64,000 nucleotides of DNA from Halieaceae bacterium UBA5044 (GCA_002416125.1 DIBU01000022.1:211675-275674); one strand, 5' to 3'; shown: positions 15,776-25,122, numbered from the stretch's first letter. Made by a program: numbers and translations. The notes: generated from the sequence alone by a model not told the origin.

Positions 15776-16579
15776 ATGTCAACTGTAGCAACCGATTACA
15801 CCCTTGCCGAACTGTGCATTGTCGCCGCCGCCGAAGCCTTCCGTCACGACGGGGAAGTACTGGCCACAGGTATCGGCGTGATTCCTCGGCTGGCAGCCAG
15901 CCTGGCCATGAAAACCTTCAACCCGGATCTCATGATGACGGATTCCGAGGCGTTTCTGCTCAGCGAACCCAACCCGCTGGGCAAGCGCCCGGCCGACTTC
16001 CAGCAGGCCAATGAAACATGGATGGGCTTTTCGCGAATATTCGATAACGTATGGAGCGGCAAGCGCCACGCCATGCTCGGGCCGACCCAGATCGATCGCT
16101 TTGGCCAGACCAATACGTCGGCGCTGGGTGGCACCTATCAGCAGCCCAAGGTGATGATGCTGGGCGCGCGCGGCTTTCCCGGCAACTCCATTTGCCACGC
16201 CAACAGCTTCTTTGTGCCCGGGCACAACACGCGGGTCTTCATGGACGGGGAGTGTGATTTCGTCTCCTCCATCGGTTATAACCCGGCGCGACTGCCGCGG
16301 GGTCGCTCGTTGGATGACGTTGACATCCGCCGTGTCGTGACCAACCTCTGCGTGATGGATTTCGGCGGACCGAATCACCAGATTCGCCTGCTCTCCCTGC
16401 ACCCGGGCGTGACGGTCGAGGAGGTGCAGGAAAACACCGCATACCCCATTGCCGTCCCGGCGGAGGTGCCGACAACCCCGGCGCCGACCGTTGAACAGCT
16501 GGCGATCATCGCGGCTCTGGATCCGCACAACCAGCGCGCTGCACAAATCGCTGACAACCCGCCCGGAATCCGGGCCTGA
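15776..16579 (+). CDS. ipdB: IpdB, beta subunit of COCHEA-CoA hydrolase (CoA-transferase fold)
   Basis: A 267-residue partner of IpdA, starting 21 bp after it. It has the beta-subunit CoA-transferase fold with LATGIGVIPRLAASLA at the N-terminus and GARGFPGNSICHANSFFVP in the middle. It lacks the SENG active-site glutamate motif expected of ordinary beta subunits, in keeping with the IpdB hydrolase branch. The alpha/beta pair should form a heterotetramer in the cytosol. Confidence 0.87.
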   Translation: MSTVATDYTLAELCIVAAAEAFRHDGEVLATGIGVIPRLAASLAMKTFNPDLMMTDSEAFLLSEPNPLGKRPADFQQANETWMGFSRIFDNVWSGKRHAMLGPTQIDRFGQTNTSALGGTYQQPKVMMLGARGFPGNSICHANSFFVPGHNTRVFMDGECDFVSSIGYNPARLPRGRSLDDVDIRRVVTNLCVMDFGGPNHQIRLLSLHPGVTVEEVQENTAYPIAVPAEVPTTPAPTVEQLAIIAALDPHNQRAAQIADNPPGIRA

Positions 16580-16588
16580 GGCACTGCC

Positions 16589-17662
16589 ATGCTCACCACT
16601 CGACTGACCGAACTGCTAGGCTGCCGCTACCCCATCGTGCAAACCGCGATGGGGTGGGTGGCGGATCCCCGGCTGGTCGCCGGCAGCTGCAATGCCGGCG
16701 GCTTCGGCTTCCTGGCCGGCGCGACCATTCCGCCGGAGGAGATGGAGCGCGACATTCTCCAGGTCAAGGCGCTTACCGACCGGCCCTTTGGCGTGAACTT
16801 CCACATGTATCAGCCCAATGCATCGGACATCATCGACATGGTGATTCGGCACGGGGTGCGCGCCGTGAGTTATTCGCGTTCGCCGGGCCCCGAGATGATT
16901 CGCCGGCTCAAAGACGCCGGCGTGATCTGCATGCCGACAGTCGGTCTGCCGAAACATGCGGTGAAAGCCGTGGAGCTGGGTGCGGACGCGGTCACTGTGC
17001 AGGGTGGTGAGGGTGGCGGCCACACCGGTGCGGTGCCGACAACGCTGCTGATACCGCAGGTTGTGGATGCCGTCGGCGCCCAGGTGCCGGTGGTCGCCGC
17101 GGGTGGATTCAAGGACGGTCGCGGTCTGGTCGCTGCGCTGGCCTGGGGCGCGGATGGTGTTGCCATGGGTACACGCTTCCTGCTGACCCGCGAGTCACCG
17201 GTGCCGGAAGCCACCAAGCAGCGCTATCTAGATTGCAAGAACCCGGCGGATATCATCGTCTCACGCGCCATGGACGGTATGCCGCAGCGCATGATCATGA
17301 ACGAATTGCTGGCCGAACTCGAGCGCGCCTCCAAGCTGCGCAAACTGCTTATCGCCATGCGCAATGGTCTCGCCTTCCGCAAATACACCGGGGCGAGCGT
17401 GGTCAGCCTGCTGAAGTCCGCTGTCGCCATGAGTCGCAGTGACGATATGACCGCCGCCCAGGCCATCATGTCGGCCAACGCACCGATGATTATCCAGAAA
17501 GCGATGGTGGATGGTGAGCCCGCCCGCGGTGTGCTGCCCAGCGGTCAGGTGGCGGGCGTGATTGACACCCTGCTGACCTGCGAGGAGCTGATTCAGTCCA
17601 TCGTCGATGAGGCCGAGGCGCGACTGCAGGCGCTCGCAGCCCGAGCCACCGTCAGCGCCTAA
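16589..17662 (+). CDS. ipdC: IpdC-like NAD(P)H-dependent flavin oxidoreductase (nitronate monooxygenase fold)
   Basis: A 357-residue TIM-barrel FMN enzyme of the 2-nitropropane dioxygenase/nitronate monooxygenase family. It opens with TTRLTELLGCRYPIVQTAMG, carries the FMN-phosphate motif VQGGEGGGHTG (H145 in the active-site position) and AAGGFKDGRGLVAALAWGADGVAMGTRFL. In mycobacteria IpdC reduces or rearranges a steroid-derived CoA ester on the way to the ring-opening substrate. It starts 9 bp after ipdB. The family is certain; the steroid role rests on position. Confidence 0.86.
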   Translation: MLTTRLTELLGCRYPIVQTAMGWVADPRLVAGSCNAGGFGFLAGATIPPEEMERDILQVKALTDRPFGVNFHMYQPNASDIIDMVIRHGVRAVSYSRSPGPEMIRRLKDAGVICMPTVGLPKHAVKAVELGADAVTVQGGEGGGHTGAVPTTLLIPQVVDAVGAQVPVVAAGGFKDGRGLVAALAWGADGVAMGTRFLLTRESPVPEATKQRYLDCKNPADIIVSRAMDGMPQRMIMNELLAELERASKLRKLLIAMRNGLAFRKYTGASVVSLLKSAVAMSRSDDMTAAQAIMSANAPMIIQKAMVDGEPARGVLPSGQVAGVIDTLLTCEELIQSIVDEAEARLQALAARATVSA

Positions 17663-17689
17663 TCCAACGTACCGACAGGTAGAAGCATC

Positions 17690-18442
17690 ATGAGCAAACC
17701 GTTTCACACCACCATCGAGGCCGGCATCGCCGAGATGATCCTGGACAAGCCACCCGTGAATGCTTTCGACAGCGCCGGCTGGTTCGCCATTGCCGACGAA
17801 ATCGATGCGCTGGGCCGGGACGACGCGGTGCGCGTCATATTGATTGCCGCCGAGGGTCGTGGCTTCTGCGCCGGAGTCGATATCAAGGAACTGGCCGCCG
17901 AGCCGACGCGCATCGTCGACGTCAACAAGGGTAACTACGAAACCTTCCGCGCCATCCATCGCAACCCGAAGCCGGTCATTATCGCCTTGCACGGTTTCGT
18001 TCTGGGCGGCGGCATCGGCATGGCAGGGGCCGCCGACATCCTGATTGCGTCTGACTGTGCCCGCTTCGGTGTGCCGGAAATCGACCGTGGCGCGATGGGC
18101 GGCGGAGCCCACCTGCAGCGCATGTTCCCGGTGCAGAAAGTCCGCTATATGTACTTCACTGGCGAATTCATCGACGCGCAGGAGGCCTACCGCCTGGGCG
18201 CCGTCGAGAAGGTGGTCACCCGCGAGGCATTGTTGCCGACGGCACGAGCCATTGCCGCCACCATCGCCAGCAAGTCACCGGCCATGGTGAAGCTGGCCAA
18301 GGAGGCGCTCACCGGCATCGAGGACGGCAACCTGGAGGACAAGTATCGCTGGGAACAGGGTTTCACGCTGGAGGCCTACACCGTGGGCGATTCCCAGGAA
18401 TCCCGCGATGCGTTTGTGGAAAAACGCGACGCCAAATTCTGA
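17690..18442 (+). CDS. echA20: EchA20-like enoyl-CoA hydratase/hydrolase (steroid ring D opening)
   Basis: A 250-residue crotonase-fold protein with the oxyanion-hole segments GRGFCAGVDIKEL (about 59-71) and LHGFVLGGGIGMAG (about 102-115), plus PEIDRGAMGGG. GFCAGVDIKE and the C-terminal EQGFT...RDAFVEK pattern resemble mycobacterial EchA20. EchA20 hydrolyses the remaining five-membered ring of the bicyclic CoA ester. It lies 27 bp after ipdC and 15 bp before the acyl-CoA dehydrogenase gene. A generic enoyl-CoA hydratase is the alternative, less likely in this context. Confidence 0.86.
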   Translation: MSKPFHTTIEAGIAEMILDKPPVNAFDSAGWFAIADEIDALGRDDAVRVILIAAEGRGFCAGVDIKELAAEPTRIVDVNKGNYETFRAIHRNPKPVIIALHGFVLGGGIGMAGAADILIASDCARFGVPEIDRGAMGGGAHLQRMFPVQKVRYMYFTGEFIDAQEAYRLGAVEKVVTREALLPTARAIAATIASKSPAMVKLAKEALTGIEDGNLEDKYRWEQGFTLEAYTVGDSQESRDAFVEKRDAKF

Positions 18443-18457
18443 ACGCAGGACTGACAC

Positions 18458-19621
18458 ATGCAACTGGCATTTACTGAACAGCAACAGGCCTTCCGCAGCG
18501 AGATTCGCGCGTGGCTCAAGGCCAATGTGCCCGCGGAACCGCTCAGGACTTTCGATACTGAGGAGGGCTTCCAGCAGCACCGCGAATGGGAAGCGACCCT
18601 CAATCAGGGGCGCTGGGGTATGGTGACCTGGCCCGAGGCACTCGGGGGCCGCGGGTGTGACCTGATCGAGTGGCTGATCTTCGAGGAGGAATACTACCGC
18701 GCAGGGGCCCCGCTGCGGGTCAACCAGAACGGTATCTTCCTGCTCGGCCCCACTCTCATGGAGTACGGCTCCGAGGAGCAGAAGGCACGCTTCCTGCCAG
18801 CCATGGCAGAAGGCCGCGATATCTGGGCGCAGGGTTGGTCGGAGCCCGGTGCGGGGTCCGATATGGCGGCCATCCGCTCCACGGCCCAGCGCCAGGGCGA
18901 CAAGTACATTATCAACGGCCAGAAAACCTGGTCCACGCGGGCCGTGTGGGCGGACTGGCTGTTTGGCATGTTCCGCACGGACCCCGAGTCGGAGCGCCAC
19001 CGCGGCCTTACCTTTATCCTGGTGCCCCTGAAAACGCCGGGCATTACGGTACGGCCGATTCCCCAGCTGGACGGTCTGCCCGGCTTCGCCGAGATTTTCT
19101 TCGACAACGTCGAGGTGGATGTGAGCAATCGGCTGGGCGAGGAGGGCGCCGGCTGGGCGGTCGCCATGGCCACCGCCGGCTTCGAGCGCGGGTTGATGCT
19201 ACGTTCCCCGGCGCGCTTTCAGGAAACCGCGCGCCGGTTGGTGGAGTTGTACCGGGCCAATGAGGCCAGCGTCAGTCACGATCCACAGGTTCGCGAAGCG
19301 GTGATGCGTGCCTATCTTGACGCCGAGAGCTATTGCCTGAGCACCTACCAGACGGCCTGCCGCCTGAGCCAGGGCGGCAAGATCGGCGCCGAGTCGTCTA
19401 CCAACAAGATATTCTGGTCTGAGCTGGACCAGAATATGCACGCCACGGCCATGAGTATCCTGGGCGCGCGCGCCGAACTCCTGCCGCATGCGCCGGCAGC
19501 CAGCGGCGTGGGCCACTGGCTGGACGGCTGGCTGTTCTCCCAGTCGGGCCCCATCTACGCCGGCACCAACGAGATTCAACGCAACATCATCGCCGAGCGC
19601 ATGCTCGGTATGCCGAGGTAA
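18458..19621 (+). CDS. Acyl-CoA dehydrogenase, catalytic-type subunit of a probable heteromer
   Basis: A 387-residue FAD-dependent acyl-CoA dehydrogenase. FAD/substrate-binding segments include QGWSEPGAGSDMAAI (about 127-141) and NGQKTWSTRAVWADW. The C-terminal PIYAGTNEIQRNIIAERML has Ala where medium-chain enzymes carry the catalytic Glu. A glutamate is present at E243 in GFERG, the position used by isovaleryl-CoA and long-chain enzymes. It is followed 2 bp later by a shorter dehydrogenase lacking that residue, the arrangement of alpha2-beta2 steroid FadE pairs. It should oxidise a steroid-derived CoA intermediate; which one is not decidable here. Confidence 0.87.
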   Translation: MQLAFTEQQQAFRSEIRAWLKANVPAEPLRTFDTEEGFQQHREWEATLNQGRWGMVTWPEALGGRGCDLIEWLIFEEEYYRAGAPLRVNQNGIFLLGPTLMEYGSEEQKARFLPAMAEGRDIWAQGWSEPGAGSDMAAIRSTAQRQGDKYIINGQKTWSTRAVWADWLFGMFRTDPESERHRGLTFILVPLKTPGITVRPIPQLDGLPGFAEIFFDNVEVDVSNRLGEEGAGWAVAMATAGFERGLMLRSPARFQETARRLVELYRANEASVSHDPQVREAVMRAYLDAESYCLSTYQTACRLSQGGKIGAESSTNKIFWSELDQNMHATAMSILGARAELLPHAPAASGVGHWLDGWLFSQSGPIYAGTNEIQRNIIAERMLGMPR

Positions 19622-19623
19622 CC

Positions 19624-20670
19624 ATGGATTTTACGTTCAGCGAAGACCAGTTGCTGTTTCAGGATTCCGTCCGCGGCTTTCTGGTCAATGAAATCACGCC
19701 CGAGCGGCTGCGTGCCGGCTGGGACACAGACACCGGCCGCGACCCTGCACTCTGGCAGCAGCTGGCGGAGCTGGGCCTCACCGCGCTGACCGTGCCGGAA
19801 GAACACGGTGGCCTGGGCATGAATGCGGTGGACTTTGTGCTGCTGGCCCAGGAGTGCGGTTACGTCGCCCTGCCGGAGCCGCTGGTGAATCATGCACTGG
19901 TTGCGGTGCCGCTGCTGCAAGATCTGGGTGGGGAACTGGCGGCACGCTGGCTGCCGCTGGCCGCCACGGGAGAAGCCCGCATCGTGGCGGCGGTGGAGCA
20001 GAATCTCGTGGTTGAGGATGCCCATGTTGCGGATCTCCTGCTGCTGGAGCGTGATGGGCAGTGGTATGCCCTGGAGCAGGGGCAGTTCAGCTGCGAACGC
20101 AACGAGAGTGTCGACCCCGGTCGTCGCCTGTTCTCGGTGGCCGTGCCAGCAGGCGCGACTGCAGTAGCCAGTGGGGCGCAGGCCGGGAGCCTGCGCAGTG
20201 CGACCCTGAACCGCGGCGCACTGGGGTGTGCCGCCCAGGCGCTGGGGCTGGCGCAGCGGATGATCGATCTTTCCGTGCAGTACACCGCGGATCGCAAGCA
20301 ATTCGGCAAGCCGATTGGTTCCTTCCAGGCGGTCAAGCATCACATGGCCAATGTGGCGGTGCGCCTGGAGTACGCCAAGGCGCCCGTGCACCGCGCCGCC
20401 TACGCCGTCGCGGAAGACGCAGCGGCGGCCGGACTGGCGGTGGCCCAGGCCAAGCTGATGGCCTGTGAAGCGGCCAATCTGGCTGCCAAGAACAGCATCC
20501 AGGTGCACGGAGCGATGGGTTACACCTGGGAGGTGGACCTGCACATCTTCATGAAGAAAGCCTGGGCACTGGCCAACACCTGGGGTGATGCCGGCTGGCA
20601 CAAACAGCAGGTCGCGGCGGCGATTTTCGCGGATGGCGCGGCACTGGGTGCCGGCGCCACCTTCCAGTAA
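19624..20670 (+). CDS. Acyl-CoA dehydrogenase-like partner subunit (no visible catalytic Glu)
   Basis: A 348-residue acyl-CoA dehydrogenase-fold protein, shorter than typical homotetrameric enzymes (about 380-400). It keeps RKQFGKPIGSFQAVKHHMANV (arginine and helix interface, written here as two parts: RKQFGKPIGSFQ and AVKHHMANV) and IQVHGAMGYTWEVDLH. It lacks Glu at both known catalytic positions: LNRGALGCAA replaces the FERG helix and KAWALANTWG replaces the YEGT loop. The 2-bp spacing from the upstream gene argues for a heteromer in which this subunit contributes FAD or structural contacts. Confidence 0.85.
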   Translation: MDFTFSEDQLLFQDSVRGFLVNEITPERLRAGWDTDTGRDPALWQQLAELGLTALTVPEEHGGLGMNAVDFVLLAQECGYVALPEPLVNHALVAVPLLQDLGGELAARWLPLAATGEARIVAAVEQNLVVEDAHVADLLLLERDGQWYALEQGQFSCERNESVDPGRRLFSVAVPAGATAVASGAQAGSLRSATLNRGALGCAAQALGLAQRMIDLSVQYTADRKQFGKPIGSFQAVKHHMANVAVRLEYAKAPVHRAAYAVAEDAAAAGLAVAQAKLMACEAANLAAKNSIQVHGAMGYTWEVDLHIFMKKAWALANTWGDAGWHKQQVAAAIFADGAALGAGATFQ

Positions 20671-20691
20671 CACAGACGAGGACACAGAATC

Positions 20692-21840
20692 ATGGCGGAT
20701 GCCTATATTGTAGATGCAGTGCGCAGTCCGACGGGGCGCCGCAAGGGCGGGCTCGCGGGGGTTCACGGGGCGGATCTTGGGGCTCATGTGCTGAAGACCC
20801 TGGTGGAGCGCAATGGTATTCCGGACGCGGATTACGATGACGTCATGTTTGGTTGCGTGGATACCATTGGCCCGCTGGCCGGTGATATCGCCCGTACCTG
20901 CTGGCTGGCTGCGGGGCTGGATGAAGCCGTGCCCGGCACGACGATCGACCGGCAGTGCGGGTCCTCACAACAGGCGGTGCATTTCGCCGCGCAGGCGATC
21001 ATGGCGGGTGTCAACGATGTGGTGATTGCCGGTGGCGTGCAAACCATGACGCAGATCCCCATTTCCTCGGCCATGCTGGCAGCGGAGCCATTGGGTTTCT
21101 CCGATCCGTTTTCGGGGAGTGAGGGCTGGGTAGCCCGCTACGGCAAGGTACCCGTGTCGCAGTTCAACTCCGCGCAGATGATCGCTGACAAATGGGGCTT
21201 CAGCCGCAGCGATATGGAAGCGTTTGCATTGCAATCCCATGCCCGGGCACTGCAGGCCATCAGCGAAGGCCGTTTCGCGCGGGAAATTGCGCCGTTGGCC
21301 GGCGTGGAAATGGACGAAACGCCGCGCCAGACGACCATGGAGAAAATGGCCGAGCTGCAGCCGCTGCAGGAAGGGGGGACGATCACGGCAGCCGTCTCCA
21401 GCCAGACCTGTGATGCCTCCTCCGCGATGTTGATCGTCTCCGAGGCCGCCCTGAAACGCTACAACCTGACTCCCCGGGCACGGATCGCGCACATGAGCGT
21501 GCGGGCAGCGGACCCGATCTGGATGCTCACCGCGCCGATCCCTGCGACGGAGTACGCGCTCAAGCGCGCCGGCATGCGCCTGGCTGACATCGATCTGGTG
21601 GAGATCAACGAAGCCTTTGCGTCGGTGGCGATGGCGTGGCTGCAAGACACGGGCTACGACTCGGCCAAAACCAACGTAAACGGTGGCGCCATTGCCCTTG
21701 GGCATCCGCTGGGCGCAACCGGTACCAAACTGATGACCACCCTGCTACATGAACTGGAGCGCAGTGGCGGCCGCTACGGCCTGCAAACCATGTGTGAAGG
21801 CGGTGGGCAGGCGAACGTGACGATTATCGAGAGGTTGTGA
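20692..21840 (+). CDS. fadA6: FadA6-like acetyl-CoA acyltransferase (thiolase)
   Basis: A 382-residue degradative thiolase with nucleophile C89 in TIDRQCGSSQQAVHF, active-site histidines in INEAFA and GGAIALGHPLGATG, and the second cysteine in TMCEGGGQANVTIIERL (parts given). From memory, RQCGSSQQA, ISSAM and the C-terminal GRYGLQTMCEGGG are almost identical to mycobacterial FadA6, the thiolase of C/D-ring degradation. It acts in the cytosol on a beta-keto acyl-CoA and releases acetyl-CoA. It is 21 bp after the dehydrogenase and abuts the next SDR gene by 1 bp. Confidence 0.88.
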   Translation: MADAYIVDAVRSPTGRRKGGLAGVHGADLGAHVLKTLVERNGIPDADYDDVMFGCVDTIGPLAGDIARTCWLAAGLDEAVPGTTIDRQCGSSQQAVHFAAQAIMAGVNDVVIAGGVQTMTQIPISSAMLAAEPLGFSDPFSGSEGWVARYGKVPVSQFNSAQMIADKWGFSRSDMEAFALQSHARALQAISEGRFAREIAPLAGVEMDETPRQTTMEKMAELQPLQEGGTITAAVSSQTCDASSAMLIVSEAALKRYNLTPRARIAHMSVRAADPIWMLTAPIPATEYALKRAGMRLADIDLVEINEAFASVAMAWLQDTGYDSAKTNVNGGAIALGHPLGATGTKLMTTLLHELERSGGRYGLQTMCEGGGQANVTIIERL

Positions 21841-21841
21841 C

Positions 21842-22729
21842 ATGAGCAGGATATGTGAAGGACGCGTGGTAATTATCACCGGTGCCGGTGGTGGGTTGGG
21901 TGCTGCGCACGCGCGGGTGCTCGCCAGTGAGGGCGCCAAAGTCGTGGTCAACGACATCAATGAGACGGCGGCGCAGGCTGTGGTGGATGATATCCGCAAG
22001 GCAGGCGGTGAGGCCGTGGTAAATACATCGGATATCACCCACTACGACGACAGCCTGAATGCGGTGAAACAGGCCATTGAGACCTTCGGTGACCTGCATG
22101 CCGTCATCAACAATGCCGGCGTCAACCGGGATCGCATGTTCGCCTCGATGACCGAGGCCGAGTGGGACACGATTATGGCGGTGCACCTGAAGGGGCATTT
22201 CTGTATCAGCTCACACGCGGTGCACTACTGGCGTGGTCAGTCAAAAGCGGGCAACACCGTCGATGCGCGCATCATCAACACCACCTCCGGAGCCGGCCTG
22301 CAGGGCTCGATTGGTCAGTCAAATTACGCAGCGGCAAAAGCGGGCATTGCCGCGCTGACCCTGAACCAGGCGGCGGAGCTGGCTCGCTACGGTATCACCG
22401 CCAATGCTGTGGCGCCGGCGGCGCGCACGGGCATGACCACCGCTGTGGAGGAGATGGCGCAACGTATGGCCAAGCCCGAGGACGGCAGCTTTGACTACTG
22501 GGCCCCGGAAAATGTGTCATCGCTGTTTGCCTACCTGGTGTCCACCGAGTCGTCGGCGGTGACCGGCCGCGTGTTCGAGGCCGAGGGCGGACGCATTTCC
22601 ATCGCCGACGGCTGGCGCTCCACGGAGCCGGTGGACAAGGGGGATCGCTGGCTGCCGGAGGAAGTGGCGGGTGCGGTACAGCAGTTGCTGGCACGTGAGG
22701 TGCCGGCGCAAAAAGTCTACGGCACCTGA
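21842..22729 (+). CDS. Short-chain dehydrogenase/reductase (Rv3548c-like)
   Basis: A 295-residue classical SDR with NAD(P)-binding TGAGGGLG (about 14-21), NNAGVNRDR, serine in NTTSGAGLQGS, and the catalytic YxxxK in YAAAKAG. A C-terminal extension of about 40 residues beyond the standard fold (VDKGDRW...) resembles the SDR encoded between echA20 and fadA6 in the mycobacterial KstR2 regulon. It probably oxidises a hydroxyacyl-CoA intermediate. It begins 1 bp after the fadA6 stop. Confidence 0.84.
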   Translation: MSRICEGRVVIITGAGGGLGAAHARVLASEGAKVVVNDINETAAQAVVDDIRKAGGEAVVNTSDITHYDDSLNAVKQAIETFGDLHAVINNAGVNRDRMFASMTEAEWDTIMAVHLKGHFCISSHAVHYWRGQSKAGNTVDARIINTTSGAGLQGSIGQSNYAAAKAGIAALTLNQAAELARYGITANAVAPAARTGMTTAVEEMAQRMAKPEDGSFDYWAPENVSSLFAYLVSTESSAVTGRVFEAEGGRISIADGWRSTEPVDKGDRWLPEEVAGAVQQLLAREVPAQKVYGT

Positions 22730-22739
22730 GGCAGGTCGC

Positions 22740-23906
22740 ATGGAATTTCGTTTTACCGAAGAGCAGCAAATGATCCGCGACACCGCCGAGGCGTTTCTCG
22801 CCGAGGTCTCCACCCCCGCCGCCGTGCGCGAGGCGATGGTGACCGAGCGCGGCTACAGCGAAGCGCTCTGGCAGCAGATCAGTCAGGAGATGATGTGGCC
22901 TGCCCTGCACATCCCCGAAGCTTTTGGTGGCCTGGGGCTGGGGTTTGTCGAGCTGGCGGCCATGCAGGAGCAGATGGGTCGCACGTTGCTGTGTGCCCCC
23001 TTCCTGTCCACCGTGGGTTTTGCGGTCAACGCGCTGCTGGTCGCCGGCAGCGAAGCACAGCAGAGCCACTACCTGGGCGAGATTGCCAGCGGCAAAACCG
23101 CCACCCTGGCGTTTATGGCGCCCGGGAGTCGCCCCGATGCTGACGCCATTCAGGCGACCTGTGCCGCCGATGGTGACGGTTTCCTGTTGAACGGTGAGTA
23201 CCGCTACGTTCTTGACGGACACACCGCCGATATTCTCGTGCTCGCCGCGCGCGACCCGGGGAGCGCGGGTACGGCAGGCGTCAGCCTGTTTGTGCTGCCG
23301 GCAGACACGGCGGGCATCAGCCGGCAGTGGCTGCCCACCATGGACCAGACGCGCAGGCAGGCGCGTATCGTGCTGGACAAGGTGCGGGTTGAAGGCGACG
23401 CCTGCATGGGCGCAGCGGGTCAGGCCTGGCCCGCGCTGGCGAAGATACTGGACCTGGCCACCGTGGCGCTGGCTGCGGAGCAGGTGGGTGTCGCGCAGCA
23501 GTCGCTGGACAGCTCGGTGGCCTACACCACGGAGCGTGTGCAGTTCGGGCGTACCATCGCCTCCTATCAGGCGATCAAACACAAGGCCGCCGACATGATG
23601 CTGAAGGTCGAGGCAGCTCGCTCCGCCGCCTATTATGCGGCCTGCATTGCCGATGAGGCGCTGGCCGGCAGGCCGCTGGGTTCCGGCCTGGCGGAGGCTG
23701 CGAGCATTGCCAAGGCCTACTGCTCAGAGGCGGCATTTTTCAATGCCGGTTGCGGTATCCAGCTGCACGGCGGCGTCGGGATCACGGCAGAGTACGACAT
23801 ACAGCTGTACTTCAAACGCGCCAAGTCAACCGAAACCCTGCTGGGTGATGCAGCCTGGCACCGTGAGCGACTCGCGCGGCAGCTGCTTGATGGAGGTGTT
23901 GCATGA
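22740..23906 (+). CDS. Acyl-CoA dehydrogenase-like subunit coupled to FadE30
   Basis: A 388-residue acyl-CoA dehydrogenase-fold protein. The ATG at 22740 is used because homology begins with MEFRFTEEQQMIRDTAEAF; upstream in-frame sequence belongs to the end of the SDR gene. It contains ERVQFGRTIASYQAIKHK and IQLHGGVGITAEYDIQLY, but lacks Glu at the FERG-type position (ILDLATVALAAEQ) and at the YEGT-type position. It overlaps fadE30 by 4 bp (ATGA), so it may form a heteromer with it, as proposed for ScdC1/C2-type pairs of steroid-degrading Comamonas. That pairing is inference. Confidence 0.85.
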   Translation: MEFRFTEEQQMIRDTAEAFLAEVSTPAAVREAMVTERGYSEALWQQISQEMMWPALHIPEAFGGLGLGFVELAAMQEQMGRTLLCAPFLSTVGFAVNALLVAGSEAQQSHYLGEIASGKTATLAFMAPGSRPDADAIQATCAADGDGFLLNGEYRYVLDGHTADILVLAARDPGSAGTAGVSLFVLPADTAGISRQWLPTMDQTRRQARIVLDKVRVEGDACMGAAGQAWPALAKILDLATVALAAEQVGVAQQSLDSSVAYTTERVQFGRTIASYQAIKHKAADMMLKVEAARSAAYYAACIADEALAGRPLGSGLAEAASIAKAYCSEAAFFNAGCGIQLHGGVGITAEYDIQLYFKRAKSTETLLGDAAWHRERLARQLLDGGVA

Positions 23907-25093
23907 AATTGAGTTTCAGTCCCGAGGACGAGCTGTTCCGCGAAGAGGTGGTGAGCTGGCTGGCCGACAATCTCTGCGGTGAGTTCGAACCCATCCGTTT
24001 TCGCGGTGGTCCGGGCGACGAGCATTCCTTTGTCGAGGAGCGCAAGGCCTGGGAACAGAAACTGGCGGAAGGCGGCTGGACCTGTATCGGCTGGCCAAAG
24101 CAACACGGCGGCCGCGCTGCCACTGTGGAACAGCAGGTGATTTTCAACGAGGAATACGCGCGCGCCGGCGGCCCGGGTCGTATGGGGCACATCGGCGAGA
24201 CCCTGATGGGGCCAACGCTGATTGCCTTCGGCAGCGATGCGCAGCGGGAGCGCTACCTCCCGGGCATACGGGCGGGCCGCGAGTTCTGGTGCCAGGGCTA
24301 TTCCGAGCCGTCTGCCGGCTCCGACCTGGCCAACGTGAAAACCCGTGCGCGGCTGGATGAAAATACGGGGGAGTGGCGCATCAGCGGCCAGAAGGTGTGG
24401 ACTTCGCTGGCCCATGAATCCCAGTATGTGTTCGTGATCGCCCGCACCGATCCCGAGTCCGTTGCCCACAAGGGGCTCGGCTTCTTCCTGGTTGCCATGG
24501 ATCAGCCCGGCGTTACCGTGCGCCCGATCGAGCAGCTCACCGGAACCAGTGAATTCAACGAGGTCTTCTTCGACGACGCGGTCTGCGCTGCCGAGGATAT
24601 CGTGGGCGCTCCCGGCGAGGGCTGGAAAGTGGCCATGGGGCTGCTGGGCTTCGAGCGCGGCGTGTCCACGCTGGGACAACAGATGCTGTTCCAGAACGAA
24701 CTGGACGAAATCGTCCGCGTGGCCAGGGCGAATGGCGCGGCGCGTGATCCCGCACTGCGCCAGCGCATTGCCGAGGCGCATATCGGCCTGCGCATCATGC
24801 GTTTCAACAGCATGCGCATGCTCTCTGGCGGTGGCGATGACGGCAGCCTGCAAAAAGAGGCGATGATCTACAAGCTCTACTGGTCCAGCTGGCACCGCAA
24901 CCTGGGCAAACTGGCGATGGATGTGCTGGGCGCAGAGAGCGAGATTGTTCCCGAGGCGCCCTACGGCCTCAGCCGCCTGCAGTCGATGTACCTGTTTACC
25001 CGCGCGGACACCATTTACGGCGGCACCAACCAGATCCAGCGCAATATCATCGCCGAGCGTGCACTCGGCATGCCCCGCGAACCTCGCGGCTAG
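23903..25093 (+). CDS. fadE30: FadE30-like acyl-CoA dehydrogenase (steroid C/D-ring catabolism)
   Basis: A 396-residue acyl-CoA dehydrogenase. FWCQGYSEPSAGSDLANV and SGQKVWTSLAHESQY are the FAD/substrate segments; E251 in GFERGVSTLGQQ is the likely catalytic base. TIYGGTNQIQRNIIAERALG has Gly where medium-chain enzymes carry Glu. GFERGVSTLGQQ, SSWHRNLGKLAMDV and the PRE-x-x-G end strongly resemble mycobacterial FadE30, which introduces a double bond in the HIP-derived CoA ester. It is followed 29 bp later by the ipdF gene, another KstR2-regulon neighbour. Confidence 0.88.
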   Translation: MKLSFSPEDELFREEVVSWLADNLCGEFEPIRFRGGPGDEHSFVEERKAWEQKLAEGGWTCIGWPKQHGGRAATVEQQVIFNEEYARAGGPGRMGHIGETLMGPTLIAFGSDAQRERYLPGIRAGREFWCQGYSEPSAGSDLANVKTRARLDENTGEWRISGQKVWTSLAHESQYVFVIARTDPESVAHKGLGFFLVAMDQPGVTVRPIEQLTGTSEFNEVFFDDAVCAAEDIVGAPGEGWKVAMGLLGFERGVSTLGQQMLFQNELDEIVRVARANGAARDPALRQRIAEAHIGLRIMRFNSMRMLSGGGDDGSLQKEAMIYKLYWSSWHRNLGKLAMDVLGAESEIVPEAPYGLSRLQSMYLFTRADTIYGGTNQIQRNIIAERALGMPREPRG

Positions 25094-25122
25094 GGCCTTG
25101 CGGGCCAAAGGAGACAGACAGC

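Noticed and set aside
15779..16546. Minus-strand open frame of 255 codons
   Set aside because: It mirrors ipdB exactly; the composition is His/Arg/Gly-rich as in shadow frames and no family is recognisable.
16589..17662. FabK-type enoyl-ACP reductase or plain nitronate monooxygenase
   Set aside because: The fold is shared, but direct linkage to ipdA/ipdB and echA20 favours IpdC.
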